64,000 nt of DNA from Pampus argenteus (GCA_036937835.1 CM072862.1:16380501-16444500); one strand, 5' to 3'; positions 36,601-51,308 are shown, numbered from the stretch's first letter. The notes: generated by a model not told the origin, from the sequence alone. Translations and numbers: made by a program.

Positions 36601-39600
36601 AAGAGACAGCCTCAGAGGAATAGCACAGGGTTAGATATTATTTTAAAAGGCAGTAGGTAACGTTAGTTAGTTAGTTAGTAAGTTAATGGTAGCTACTGAG
36701 AGTGTCAAAGCATTATTCATTCACTTTAACATCAGCCAGACTGGGAAATTAATCTGTCATCGGTCAGCGTCTTGGATAATTTGTTGTTGGTTCAGTATCA
36801 CTATAGTAAATGTCTACAGTGATATAATGATGTGACAAGCAGAGCATACTAATAAGGGAAAACACTTGAGTCACACTCAACAGTCATATGTACCTGCAAC
36901 TGAACATCACAATTTTAGGTTTCAACCACAAGAGGTCACTGTGATCCCACAGTTTGAGCAGACCCAAATCCACTGTGATTCCTCCTGAAACAACTTGTCA
37001 TTAAGACACTATGTTGTAAAGACTTTAACAATCAATATAGTATGAGGCTCCTACATGCACTTCACAAGTTATGACCCAGGATGACATGAAAACACATGAA
37101 AATGAGAATTGAAAATTGATGAAAATTGGAGGCGCTCCAGTCTGACAACACAACAACAATAAAGAAACGCAGGATGACAATCAAGTTAAGACTTGAGATT
37201 TTTTTCCACGTCCAGGCTCAGGTGGACCATATCTCCTACAGTTACTAAATTTAATACCAAGCAGTCGAAATTTAAAATTGACCATAAAATCACCACCTCT
37301 ATAGGAAGATTTTGCTGGTTTGTTAGAAATGCATAAAATGAAGAAAAATACACTTGCAGTCAGCTATATTGATTTCAATATAGGATGCCATCATTTTTGA
37401 TTGCTACTGGTCTGTCCATCCAGATCAGCATGAGAAAAGATCACGAGGGTCATGCAGCTACTTCATTCATTTCATATTTGCCTTGCATAGTCATACATGT
37501 GCAAATTTGTATATTTTGAACATTTCATTGAACAACTCAATTTATTGCACACATTTAGACACAAGCAAGCAGTTTTCCATCCAAGAATACTAAATAATTT
37601 AGAATATGATCAAATTCTAATCTAATCAAATTGTAAAATACTGCAGACAATTTGGGCTTGCATCTTATTTGCTTGTGCAGACTTACATATGATTAGATTT
37701 GCATACACTGGATATACTGGAATTAGCTTATGTAATGAATGTTTCTTTTTTTTAAAAAGCCTAATATGCAATACTCAATTTACATGCTGATGTGCGTTCC
37801 TTTTTCTTCACATAAACTCTCCAACAGTCTCTGTACAGGTGTGAAACAAGACAGGTAGGACATAATAAACAGTGGTTTCAGTGGAGTGAGTCATGTGGCT
37901 TTAGCAGTGCTTTGAGATGAAATGAAATGTTAGAGCAGCATTATCTGGGGTTAAAACAGAAAGCACAAAATACTACCATACTGGCATCCACTTGATGAAG
38001 ATGAACTGAAAAACACCTCCTGCTGGGCTTTGCCAGCAGTTTCAGGTACTCAGTGCAAAGTTTACACTCAGGTTATGTGGTTTGACGTGAGTGAAATACA
38101 AAGACTGTAAGAAGGTTTCAGAGCAAATGAAAAGCAGACGAGACAGAGATGTATTCAGGTGTATATAGATATGATGTGATTGGATCTTTTATTTATTTAG
38201 TTTATTTTTTATTACAAAAGTGGCAGATTATTTCCTTTGAGACCTAAGTTTAAATAGGCTACTGTCTGTATTGCTGTTTATTAGAGGATCTTTGCACCGT
38301 AACATTTTATTGGCTACATTTATATTTCCATGTAGTAAATACACATACTCATACATCCAGCCTTTGTTGAAATGCTGTTATTAAGAATGTATCAAAATAA
38401 CAGTGGTAGGGTCTTAGTATAAATCCACAAATACAACAGCAAAGACAGATTAGTAAAGTATTGCTGAATATAAAAACCCTCAAGGCTGTTCTCGCTGGTA
38501 TTTTGTATTAGATATTGATTTTCTAAATGCACACATTGATTTTGTTGCATTTCTATCTTAAATAAACAGACTTTCACCACAAGTTTATGTTGGAGCACAC
38601 CTCACATAAATATTTTTTCTTTTCTTCAAAAGTAAAATTTGTCTTCACTCAAGCATCATTTACAAATATCTAGGAATGTACAATAACTCTTTCTAGCCAA
38701 TGGATATGTCATACAGAGAAAGTCCAACATGTGGACCAAGTGTGTCTTGTGTAGAGACAGCTGCACGTGGGAAGCTTTAAATAAAAACAGTTTTGAAAGA
38801 TAATAATTTTGTTTTCTATATTTTCTCCACAGATTCTTCCACTGTTGTGTCTGTAAATTAAGCACCCACTATATTCTCCATTGGATTATAATATATACTC
38901 CTGTCACTTTATCCACTTTATCCATCTGTCATGTAGTAAAATGTGAAATTATGGTTTGGTCAGTTTCTACACTTTACTAGAATACTTCGCTCTTAAGAGA
39001 GTTAAGCTACATATTACAGATTCAGGTATGGCAACATGTCCTGAACGCAGACATAGGCAGGGTGGGTTGAGTTAAATACACTTAAACCAGATATTGCCAG
39101 ACTATAAAAAGTGATTTGTCAGGCAAACTCAAATACTCAATTGCTGAAAGTATGACAGGAGGCAACACTGTGAGTAAAACTTTAAAGAAACATCCAGGCA
39201 CAATCACCCACATCGACTCATATGTTGCAAATGGCAGAAACTAAGAAAACTCTATGCAAATATACTCTAATATCTGAGAAACATCCTGGTGACAACCAAT
39301 CATGCAGTTTTTGATTTCTACTGTGTTTATCTAGACAAAAGCAACTTGAAGCAAAATGGAGAAAACAATCTTTTGGAGACAATTTTTTCCCCAATTTGCT
39401 GTATGACTTTAACAAACTACTGGAACTTGAATATGAAAAATGATGTATGAAAACACATCACAAAGTTCACTGCTATGTTTGGTGCCAGAATAGTGATAAG
39501 AGAAAACAACTGCCGAATCAGAGCCGAGTATGTATATTATGTACTCAATGCTAAATACATCCTTAAGTTTCAGGTTAAATACCAGCAGCATTTAATTCAT

Positions 39601-42600
39601 ATATGTGAGCAACAAATAAAGCAGGTCACAGACTGGAGGTCTGGAAATGGGGAAGAGGTAACAGGCTGGTTTTCAAAAGCAGGGAAGCCAATTTAAAAGG
39701 AACTTTGTATGTTAAAGAGCTACAAATAAGTAACACAAAAGTAGTGCAGATAACCATCTTGAATAAGGTGCAAACATTCCTAAGTCATAATAATGGGAGG
39801 CTTTGCTGTGCTTCTCATTCTGTTGACATTGCGTGGAACAGGATCACATGACATGTAGGAATTTGACAGTAGAGGATCACAACTCATGTGATACAACTCA
39901 GCATAATGGCCCAAACAACAAATTCTTTGTGATGCTTCTAATGTGTAAATTTGTTGATTCTGTGTCAGACATGCAGTATTTCTGTTCTTTTTTTCCATTT
40001 CCATCATAACTATTTTATTTATTCTGGAGTTTTCTTGGAGCCATGTAGCTGCATGCATGGATTACCTTCAAGGTCTGTGAAGAATAGACAGGAGCCGATT
40101 TTAGAGACACTGACTGGCTCACCAAGGCTTTCTGTGCACCGGACCATTTTGGCTATTGTCTTTAAAAATGATTTGGGAACACACGGTTACTTTTCACTCT
40201 CGAGCAACATTTAAGTAAAATCTGAATTTATGTGGTGTTGAAAACAATAGATTAGAGATCTTGTTTAACCCTTGTTTTAATTATTAAATAAAACAAAACG
40301 CAGTTTTACATGCACTGTTTTGCTAAACCAATTTGTTATGGCGATTGCCATGCTCACAAAAGTGCAAATGTGTAATATGTAAATTAATGTGATACATATT
40401 GTCTAAATAACCTAATTTTATGTTTAAATAGTTAGGTGCTACTTGATTTTTAGAACAACCCAACCAATTGTAACAAACTGAACTGGCCAATTCTTTGATG
40501 AAATGAACTTAATTTCCTTAACTTAATTTGGCAGAAAATAACAAAAGGTAACTTATCTGGTAAAATGTTATTCTGCTACACTGTGTGTGCTGTGCCTGGA
40601 GCAGAGGACCATGTAAAGAAATCCATCATGAATGGATGTCAGGTTCTCAAAAATAAAAAATAAAACATTGGAAACCTAGCATTAAGAGCAGTCTGAAGCC
40701 TGAGCATTCTGCTCACAGGGATTACTTTTACATACATTACCTTTTTATCTGAAACTTTGGCCACATTTAATATGAACGTCCAACATTGTAATATTATAAA
40801 TATGGTGGAAAACAAGGAAAATCGGTCCCCTTTAAACATCAACTTTTTTATAAAAAAGATATTTGAAATCAAGAGTGATGAATTTGCAATTTATATTTGA
40901 GAGTCTGGCAGGAAACAAACAAAAAAAAGCTGGCAGTGATGTACTTCTCTAACAAACAGTGATTCACAACTGCAGACTTGAGCAGGTGACAGAGATGAGT
41001 GCTGAGGCTGAAATAAATTGCAGCGCTGTCAATTACAATAAATCACAGAGGTTACTGGCAAACTGCCCCCAACAGCTTGAGTAAAGAAACTGCTCCGTGC
41101 ATAAAAATTACCATGGCTGAAAATCATCTAAAGAGCAAAGCTGTTTTTTCAGTATTTCAGTGTCAATTTTTCCCATAAACTAAACGTATGAGCACTGTGA
41201 AACTGTAATTTGGATGCTTAAATACAATTATTAAAAAAAAGAAATATAATGTATAAATTAAAAGATAGAATATAAATGTGTTAAACAGTAATAATTAAAA
41301 GTATTTTTGACTATCCCTGTCTGTCTCTCTCTTGCTATTACATGGTGTGCTTAATGCCCTGATGTGTAGGCTGGCCTTTCAGTATATAGAAATGTCAGAG
41401 TTTTAAGGCATGCTTGAGTACTTGAGGTTGGGGATATACAGAGATTAGAGGACAAAGTTCACCATCAGAGAAGCTTTTTCTGAGTCTGTGTTGAACTTGT
41501 GGGTACAGAAGTGTTTGACATTGTTGTGAGGATCCTTCTTAGCTCTGGTTTGGCACCTTCTGGTGTATAAGTCCTCCGTCTGTAAGGCTCAACAGTCTTG
41601 AGCAGAGCTGTTCCCAGTTGGTGATGCCCCTTGTTATGATGCTCTCCACAGCAACAATCAAAGGTCTTTTGGACCCACAGAGACACTTTGAAAAGCTGTC
41701 TGTGGTGGTAAATGTGTTGTGTGCCCTTTCTTGCCAAGATGTCTGTGTGTGTGGATCATCACAGAGTCTCTGTGATGTGAATTTTCAGGTACTTGAAAGC
41801 TTACTCCCTCTACAATTATCCTCTTGATTCTCAGGGGTGTATTTCTTTTTCTGCTTTATCTCAAAACTCAAAACCATCTCTTTGGAGTTTTGTTTTTTTT
41901 GCATTGCATTGCATTGCACCAACTTCAGGTATGACGCAATATAATGAGAGCCACACTGAGCAGTAATTAAGTATTTAAGATTCAAGTAAAATAAACTTCT
42001 CTCTTCATATATACCGTTACAGTAATATTAGAAGGATCTGGTATTATCGGTACTCAATAAGCTGTCATTCACTTAGTGCAGCAGCATGCAGCATTAGATG
42101 GTAATGGCTTGGCCAGCTGTTGGGACCAACTAATCTGTTACAGTTTGTAGTTTGACAACCACACATTATACAGAATTTTACACTATAAAATAAATGTATT
42201 TTACATGTCTTTGCATTCTTTTTAAGAGTTTAAGTGAATATTTTCCTTAAAAAGGAACCCTGACCTTTGATATTAGGCTTCTGTAAAGACTTTTAAATTC
42301 AAGAAACCTGCATGCACAAAGTCCAGTCCCCCCTACACATTGCTCTCAGTATACATTTGCTTTCACAGATATCAGGGTTTATAGGCCACCATTTTACTAC
42401 AGGCCTGAAATCAACAAAGACAGGATTTAGAGTTTTGTTCAAAGATGATGAGTGGTGCAGAGGTTGTTTGCTTGAGAACATTAAAAAATACTATACAGTA
42501 TGTGCAGTGCTTACATATCATGATGTACTTGCTGATGATACAGATTTATTAACTCAGATATATATTTGGTGGGCATATGCAACATTTAATGGAAAAACAA

Positions 42601-43389
42601 ATATGACATTAAAATCATTGCCTAAATCTCTAAGAATGATCAACTTAGTATTCCATGTTAGGAATCGCTAACACTTTTCTCACAGATATCAGGCTCTTCT
42701 CAAAATCATTGTTTCTACGGAGAGAGCAACAAAGTAATGCAAAGATATTGATCTGAGAGTATGGCACACTGTTATGCTGAGACTAAGAGGTGTATTAGAG
42801 CATAGCAATTCATTACACTGACTTTAGTATCCATCACGGTGGAAGTTTGACATTGACTTCTTTTGCAAGCAATGTTAAAAAGCATCACACGGTGCATACC
42901 AAATGTTCAAATGGAAAGATCAGTTGTAGCACAGGAGTAATATTTCAATGAGAAGTAGTAATGGCAGAATTTACTAAAGTGACATTAGATTAGTTGAATG
43001 TACATAACTTGCAACTGTGCGCATATAAAGGGCAGACGTTAGACTGGTGGTACGGTAACTTCCAACACGGTGCACATAATTATTTGAGTAATGTTATATT
43101 ATTTGTGTTAGTGACTATCAACTTGGTCCTGTAACTGTAGATCTTACATATTAAGTGTGACATTAAATTAGTTTTATTAACCGGCAACCCTATTTGTGTA
43201 ATGGCAGGTATATTGTCATTATTGAGAACATCCAATAGGTGTCTGAGAACAGTGGGGTGTTTCTAGAGTGTGGTGAGAAAAGCTGAATGTGTGACCAACA
43301 ACATGGTGCCAGCTGGAGGTGAACAGGAGGCTGATGGTTGTGGGGTAAATACCTGATGATGCACCGCTGCGGCCTAGAAGCGGCGCAGG
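33700..43389. other. gene-poor region between pth and the 43.4-kb promoter
   Basis: About 9.7 kb with no recognised coding exon. Frames here are short and AT-rich. The only identified item is a decayed LINE fragment at 41460-41840. GTTA repeats at 36661-36686 and an ATTGC triplet repeat at 41900-41917 are minor simple repeats. Confidence 0.5.
41460..41840 (-). mobile_element. LINE reverse-transcriptase remnant (CR1/L2/Rex1-like)
   Basis: On the minus strand, two frames together resemble the end of a LINE RT region: KKGTQHIYHHRQLFKVSLW in one, then AVESIITRGITNW in another, corresponding to the family pattern KKAQQRLYFLRKLK...AVESII...ITNW. The frame change and stops show it is dead. Only this internal piece is present, consistent with a truncated copy. 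Confidence 0.65.
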
Positions 43390-43815
43390 CTTGGGGACGT
43401 CACGGATGACGACGGTGGCGGTGATTGGTTCAGGTGAGGAAGCCGGAAGCGCGGGAGACTCGTATATTGTTGCTGAGTCGGTCCGGCTTTATCGTCGATG
43501 CCGTGAAGGCAGCTGATGAGGGCTGAGTTGAAGCCGCCTGCTCCTGTGGTTTTTTATACCTGTAGCGTCTACTGTTGTCGGCCCGCGCTGACGGAGAAGA
43601 GGAGGCCCGGGACCTGCCGGGAGTTGGAGGGATCTGTTAGGGGAGTTTGAGGAGTTTGAGAGGAGGTGTCCGTGAGCCCGGTTTGTGCACCGCTGAGTGC
43701 CGCCGGGACGCTGTGGTCTGACTGCTCTAACGTGGCTGGAGGAGACCAGCAGACTGCCGGTTTCAAACAAATCTTCATCTGGATGGACGGGTTGACTTGC
43801 AGGTCCCGGACCGTG
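43390..43815 (+). promoter_or_regulatory. far1: CpG-rich promoter and noncoding first exon, probable far1
   Basis: The most CpG-rich stretch in the window. It has a CRE-like GACGTCAC at 43397-43404, GATGACG just after it, and an inverted CCAAT box (ATTGG) at 43424-43428. The exon ends ACCGTG|GTGAGT at 43815/43816. ATG at 43782 opens only an 11-codon path to the donor, so I treat the exon as untranslated. In human the next gene after PTH on this strand is FAR1 (fatty acyl-CoA reductase 1), which fits a leading UTR exon and long first intron. No FAR1 coding exon (start MVSIPEYYEGK) was found, so the assignment is from position only. Confidence 0.4.
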
Positions 43816-44588
43816 GTGAGTTGACTCTTTATTATGGTGTTTGTCCAAGTGTTTTCACCACCATGTGATTAGGCGTGAAGCATGCATATGACAGAAAACT
43901 GCTAATATCAGATGGATATTGTTTCTGGAATGACTGCGATAAGATCACCTGAGACTGTGAGAACGAGAAAGAGGAGAGAGTCAGGTTGGTATTTATAGGA
44001 ATGCTGGAAGAGGCGTGGTTGAGGTGTGGTCCTGCTCACAAGTTAAGCTTCAAGTATGGATTCAAGGCCCAGGAGAATGTAATAATTGCACACACTTAAG
44101 TGTGTTAAACAGATAGACTAGCTTTGCTTTATTATTGTATGTGCATTTGAGTGTTCATTGTAACATAATTGGGCAATGAAAAAAACACCAGTAGTTCTTG
44201 ATGCAATATACAGACATGAAGGCATCAAACATAACCTTTAGTATCTAGACAGAGGGTGGACATAAAAACATCAATATGTGATGGTAATATACAGCACAAT
44301 AGCTCTGTACTTTTGTAAAGCCTTTTTTTGTTGGGTGTGTCAGTGCTGTTGATTAATGTTTGTGAGCTTGTTGCTTTGTGGTGGTGGTGTTGTTGTTGTT
44401 GTTTATGTGTGTTATTCTGTTCGCCCCTGAGTGAAAACATGTCGCAGTCACAATTTATGATCTAAAAAAAAAATGCTGTTAATAGAGCTAATTTCAGAAA
44501 ATCACAACTTGAATTATGAGCTTATCGTTTTCTGCTTGGTCCTCAAAGTTCAAGTGGCTACATGTGAAACACACAGCCGCAGGCACAA

Positions 44589-44609
44589 ACACACACACAC
44601 ACACACACA
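44589..44609. repeat. (CA)n microsatellite
   Basis: About ten AC units. Confidence 0.9.
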
Positions 44610-47600
44610 GAAGAGAAACACACACAGGCTTTCATCTTTCTATGTGCCTTGCAGACACGGCAACTGTGGTCAAAACAGGGAGGGGTTACAGGTTTCCATC
44701 TGTCCGCAGGCCTTCTGCTCCAGCTCATAAAGAAGAGCTGGATCTTTGAATCAGGCTGCACAGGCAGAAGATTTCTCTTACTAACTACAAACTGTCATAC
44801 TTGTTCAAGCTATGTAGGATTGATGAGATGGATTGTAAAGATTCCCACTTGCTCAGGATGGTTGTATGATAACTGAGTTGGTTGATGGTTTAAATACTGT
44901 GCATTGCCAAAATAACATTATCTCCATTAAAGTTGGTTTTAATTACATTGAATGCCAGTTTGTTCAGTTTTCAGGCACTTCTGTATTATTAGGTCAGATA
45001 TGACTGAGCTTTCTGAAAAATCCCACTTTCCCAGCCGTAATTACATCTTGGAGGTTGATGTGAAGAACCATTTACAAGTCAGAAATTTGTAATTACAGTA
45101 ACTCCGATTTAACATGAACATGGCATCAGTAATGTGATAACAGATGTCGGTGTAAGGAGGGAGACTGTAACGGTTGTCTCTGTCTTCACATATGTTTAAT
45201 AATAACTGAACCATCTCCATGACAACTTAACAAATTCAACTTGTGAATGACGACTAGATGCAGACCAATGCTAGTAAGTGGACCTTGAGCTGAGGCTATT
45301 TCATGTGCTTCCAAGGTCAGAAATGACATTGCCTAAAGAAGAAACGCTGAGCTACAGCAGACTAATAAAGCAATGTTTTGTATGGACAAAGAAACTCACT
45401 TTTTTACTCTTTCAGACCCACAGCACTTCAGTAACGTATACATAAAGACATTTTCATATTCTAACAGTGGCTTATAAAAGCTGCGCTTATCAATATATTA
45501 GCATTCACAAGGAAGTTTTGATTTTACTTGCAATTTTGCTGTATAGGTTCAGCTTCAGCATCATTTTGATGGTACACTGACATGTAATGTATTTCCTTCC
45601 CACTCCTGTTCTTGCACTATGTAACCTGTCTGAGCAGGTACGACCACCTGCACGTAGTTGTCACCTGGATGTATCTCCAGTACAGTAACATCTCTGAGTA
45701 CATGCGGATGGGTCATTATCAACAGAACTAAAATCCATACTAGCATTTTTCTGCAGTGTGTGAAGATGATGTGAATTGTAACGTAAGCCAGACAGTATAA
45801 TGCTAGCTCTTAACTACATTTTAGCACACAGCTGCTGTGAGTTCACATGTTGAAAATCACAGAAATAATATCAGCCAGAAGTGCAGAGAGGGATGTCACA
45901 ACAGAAAGTGTTGAAGCCTGTTCAAATAGTTTTCCTTCACGTTACAAGTGCCGTACCCTCACTGCTCAGATCTCAACACAATTAAATGCACAGGCGTCCT
46001 GTAACACTTGTGGCAACAGAGGCCACTGTTGCTGCTGCTCAGTAGAAGTTGCATCGTCTTGCTTAAATGTTTTGCAAAGTTAAATATATCATATTGTGAG
46101 ACCCTCAAAAAGACTCACCATAGAGGAGATGGCTTGGTTGTTGCAGATTCAGCCCTTTGTGTTTAACAGAGTGCCTGAGGATGTGAATACAAAAACAAGG
46201 ATGCAGCACAGAGCATCAAAACACCATAGTGAATACAAGCAAGAGATAATGAGCATAACTCCAGACAAACATTGTTACTGTGCTGCATGAAAGATGCCAT
46301 AGAGTAGATCCTATATGGGAGGTACGCATGGGAAGATGAAAACTATAACTAGTGTGTATCTGGATGACTAAAAGAGGGCATTAAAACAATGGTTGATCTT
46401 CTTATTTACTGGAAGTGGACCCCAGGGGAACTCACCAGACACACCATCAGAGCAGTGGCAGTGGAAAAGTAATTAAAATTCCCCGGAGAAGGATTTTCAT
46501 TAATTGGAATTATTCAAGGGTGTCATTGAAGTCAGAGGTCAAAGGGAGTGCAAAGAATAACCAAACGAAAGAAGTAAAAGATAACGTTTAAAGTTTAGTT
46601 TAGTTTCTTTTTTGTTAAGCAAATCCCAGGAAGACATCTCAGATACCCTTGTTACTGTCACCTAGTATGACATTTAATGCAATTTCATGCTTGATGTGTT
46701 TTCATGATGAAATTATCAAATCTCTTTTTTGAATATTAATGTAATAATACATGGTCGCTATCTAAGCTAACACAGAACAAGCACACATTTAAAACTTCTC
46801 TAACTGATCAATTGCTTTGACTCTGCTACTGTACAAGACTGTCAACATTGTTGTCCTCCACAGTGTTTGTTGGCAGACAGCCTCAGTCATACAGCTGTCA
46901 CTTTGCCTGCCAGCCGTGCAACACATTGTTTACTCCATGACGTCATAGTGAAATAGGACAATTTCAGGTTCCTCCTTATCTGATTTTGACCAAAACAAGT
47001 TAACGTGTCTCAAAGTCAAACTTTACACAATGTCACATTTTATGCTCAGTCTGATGAATAATCTCTTTATTTAAATTCCAAATGAAGGCAGTGCCCCTGT
47101 ACTTCAGGTGCTGAGCCACTGTGTAAATGCCACTGATTCACACCAGGAATGAGACTAATAATTTTAAATAAATTATGTAAGCCCTGCGCAGGTTCAAATG
47201 GCCTCATCACTCATTTCCAGTCCCAGGCCAGACCATCCTCTCTTACATCACTTCCTCAGTATAAAACCTAATCGGAGGCAGTCATTTATCCTGCTAAAGG
47301 AATATGACTGCCATTACTGGACTGAAAGTGCTGTGTGTGCAGGCATACAACACACTCGTGTATATAATGCCTATCAAACTGCTCATTAATATTGTGGAGC
47401 TATTTCCAGCTTCCCTCTCGGGTTCTTATGCTAACATGCACAGTGGAGCACCGCATGCTTTATGTGAGACTGGCAGGAGGTGGACATGGTGACCCAAGGC
47501 AGTAAACGCAACACTTAAATATTTGGACAAAGTTTTGTACCTCCATACCAGGTTATAAGAACAGGAAATCATATGGAAGCCCATAGACGATGATGTGTAC

Positions 47601-50600
47601 GTCGTGGTAGTAGTAAATAGTGCAGGATTACATAATTAATACTTTTGCATTTTCTCACATTTCATGTAAAGGTCCAAGCTGTCAAGAAAATATCAATAAT
47701 TAATAAAGCAACCACATGTTTGCTGTATAATACATCATCTCTATTTACAATACACTCAGTTGTAGTTGCAGATTTACAGATGGAAAACAACTGCACTGAA
47801 AAAAAAAGATCCAGTTTGACATTTTGTATTACTTGGCTCAATGCCCTGAAACCCATCCACTGTGGCAGAGGGCATCTTCCTTATAATACAGGTACATGGG
47901 CGCATAAAGCTGCAGACAAAAGAGAATAAGTGCAATAGATGTGCTCATCCATGTCTTCAACAAGGCGACTACCATTTTGGCTAGAGTACAAAATAACCCT
48001 GATTATAAGACAACAACCTCTTTTGCATCAACTGTTTTGTGCATTAAGACTTTTTTCAGTTAGTAAATATGGAAAAAGTATGTACCATATAATATGTTTT
48101 AGATGTATTTTCACACTTGCCTATAATACAATAATTAGAGTGTTTCCACATTCTGCTGTTTATATGCTGTTCAAAGATGTGATGACATAAATAGAAATGG
48201 TGCACTAAATCTCCATTATCATTTCCCAGAGAATCAGCACTAACCAGAACTCAGGTGTTTGGCAATTTTCAAAGATTTCAGCGTAATAGCCCCTGCCTAA
48301 TTCATCACTTTGTCTTCATCCTTAAAAACATTTTCTCTGTTTGAAAACATTTATATTGATCTCACTATTTTCGAAATTTTGCGAAAGCAACTGACTAAGC
48401 AAGGTAGCTCAGACAAATGCTTCTGGAGGATCCTGCAGCCTCCCAGGCCAGATGGGGTATAATCCTTTCAGTGTGTTCAGTGTCTGACCCAAAGTCTCCT
48501 TTCAGAAAACCTCTAATAGAATAGGCTCACAATTTTTCAAGTCAGTCTTTAACATAACATAAGAAAACAAATAAGACATTGAGAAACATGGTTAGGTAGA
48601 AGGTAAGACTGCAGAAATCATGGGCTGTCACTTCTTTATTAAATCTGAGGTTGCAGCAGGTGTTTAGGAGGGAGGAAAGACAAACAGACCGCTGAGCACA
48701 CACAGCTAGGATCCACAGACTCAGGAGACTTATGTAAGTAACACACTGTCATATAGACACCAGACAGGCAGAGACTGTAAAGATGTGTCCACAGACTTGG
48801 TGCCCAACAGTCAGTTGCTATATGGGTAAGAAAAGAGACAGGAGTAGGGTTGTTATATGACAGTGGAAATAGATTGCTTTTGAATTGTGTTTTTGAAGAG
48901 TTTTGGTTTTGAGGAATTGAGTGCATTTTCCCAAATAATGCATTATACATTGCCATCTAAAATAAAACATTGCTCTTTGTTCTAAATTGTATTTAAAACA
49001 TGTTGGAAGTTTAGAAGAGAACGTACAAAAAGGCAAAAGAGCAGCTGTAGCGAAATGGAAAAATGCATAAAAGATGTGTTTGAATGAGCTGTGTGAACGT
49101 ATGGGCTTCACTGGATCCAGGCAGCAAAGTATGACTGGATACAACAAATGTGACAAAAAATGGATTCAGCAAATCCTCGTCGGTCCTGCACAGGAGTAAA
49201 AGTCTGCATAGAGGCAAGAACATGCCAGTGCTGCTAACGCTAAAGCAGTTAAAATCTGTTGAAATGAGACACAGATGCTTTATGGAAAAGAATCAGGCAA
49301 ACATGCAGGGCCATTTTATGCAAGCAAGTTCAACAAAGTCGGCATATTTCTGTGATAGTAGGCAGCTCAGAACTGTTAAGCAGACAGTAAAAGTGGGTCA
49401 CATGGGAGAGAAGTGGATCAGTGACACTGCGTTTGTCTGTAAAGGAGAGCAAATGATAATCATAATGAATAAATATGAGCAACACAAAATTGCAACAACA
49501 AAAAAAATAACAGCGGCTGCTGCCAAGCTCAGAAAAAGATAGCTGGAGGAAAACTGCATGTGTAAGTAAACAGGCTTATCTGCCAGGTCATTAAATCACT
49601 GAATGTTTTTCATTAATACAGTATGATGTCTTCACACTTAGGCTGTGGAAGGATTTTCAATTCACAAAGGTTGCTTTACTCTGTTTACCCTAGAGGAATA
49701 TGAGTGCAATCTATTGCTTCAGTCACTCTTGAGAGTCAAATTCTGCACACTTAATATGCAATAGTAAATGTCATTGAATAAATATTAAATATAAGTATTA
49801 CTCTTCTTTGTAGTCTGAATCACTTGTATGTGTGACAACAAATCATCAAGTTCCCTCCTCCATCTACAGGACTCTGGTGGTGCTGATGTCCCATTTTTCC
49901 ACAGAGTTCATTGCATTTATATATATTTTGATCCCTACAGCCAGGGCAGGTTAGCTTAGCTTCAAATTGAGTCATTGTTGTGAGACAGAAAAGCTTACAA
50001 CTCACATCTTTAGCTTGGTAACAGACTAATCCTGCTTTGTGAGAGGCCCTTAAAAACAATGATATGATCCTAGACACCTCTAGTTCATTTCAACTAAGCC
50101 CACTCATGCAGTTCAGTGTTGAACTTGTGAATGAAAAACGAGCTCTTTTCATCTTTCATAGCCGTCACTTTTAATCATGTATGGTTTAGGTAAAGGTCCG
50201 TAACTGCTGTGGTAGCAAATTAATATTGAACAGCTTCTAGTTTCAAGATCTACAAGACAAAACATTTGTAGAAGGACTGAAATTAATGGATATACTTGAA
50301 AAACAAACACACTTTGGAACAGGATAAACACAGTAAAACATTAAACTACAAACAATCGATAGCAAAACAGCACAGACATCCTGTAGTGTTGTATTTGAAT
50401 AAAACGACAAACATGATTATCCAGATTTTTTTCAAAAGTTCACAGTCCAGAGACGTTAGAAGACTGCAGAGAGAGAGTTGTTTGATCGATTTTCTGTCAA
50501 ACCTAGAAAAAAAATGTCCCAAAGGGGATTTTAGGTTTGGCTGTTGTCTTTCAGATTCAGTAATATTCCCTCCAGTGATGGTGAAACCACTATACCGCTG

Positions 50601-51146
50601 TCACAATAAACAATGGCTCCTAGTGGAACCACCACCCCACTGGCCTCTAATTCAACTTTCTCTACTCTGGACACAAAGTCGTCTCTGTTCTTTTCACCTA
50701 CACAGACTCGTACTCTCCCCTCATTAACATACCAGAATGCCTGAGACACGTGAGATACACCTGCTCTTATCTCACAGGTGTAGAAACATGAAGCAGATCA
50801 GATTAGTCTTGTGTCCATATCATGTGGGTTCCTTTGTAACACAGGTGTGTCGAATTCATGTCTCAGTGAAAGTGATACATTTATAAACAAGTAAAAACAA
50901 TACTTTTGTAAGGTCCCTGCATATAGTAGATTTGGGGTTGTTCTGAACAAAAGTTGAATGACTCATTACTGGACAGTTAAAAAGACTCAATCCTGAAGCT
51001 GAATGGTTATTACACACTGAAGGCGACGTAGCTGGAAGCACTTATCTGTGTTGAACATATCAACTGATCAAATTTGTAAAAACGTGTTTGAGTCTGCAAG
51101 CTCTACTTTTTCTTTTGTAAATGGCAGATAAAAGGTGACAAGAAAC

Positions 51147-51184
51147 AAAAAAGAGAGAAGAGAGAGAAAAAAAAGAGAGAAACA
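51147..51184. repeat. polypurine tract
   Basis: A/G-only run of about 38 bases (aaaaaagagagaagagagag and onward). Confidence 0.8.
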
Positions 51185-51268
51185 TGGTTAAAATCTTGTT
51201 CTTGTTCCAAATAAGAATTGGATCTTCGGGGGAATTGATTCCCTGCACCACAGAAGAGACAAAGCAAG

Positions 51269-51308
51269 TGGTGTGTGTGTGTGTGTGTGTGCGTGTGTGT
51301 GTGTGTGT
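51269..51308. repeat. (GT)n microsatellite
   Basis: GT run with one GC interruption. Confidence 0.95.

Noticed and set aside
42312..42671. 119-codon + frame
   Set aside because: No family resemblance or supporting signals.
43489..43848. 119-codon minus-strand frame in the CpG-rich promoter
   Set aside because: High-GC antisense frame, Pro/Arg/Ser-rich and without family resemblance; the plus strand has promoter motifs and a donor instead.
49150..49542. 130-codon + frame
   Set aside because: No recognised domain, AT-rich Lys/Gln bias and no splice or promoter context; likely chance.
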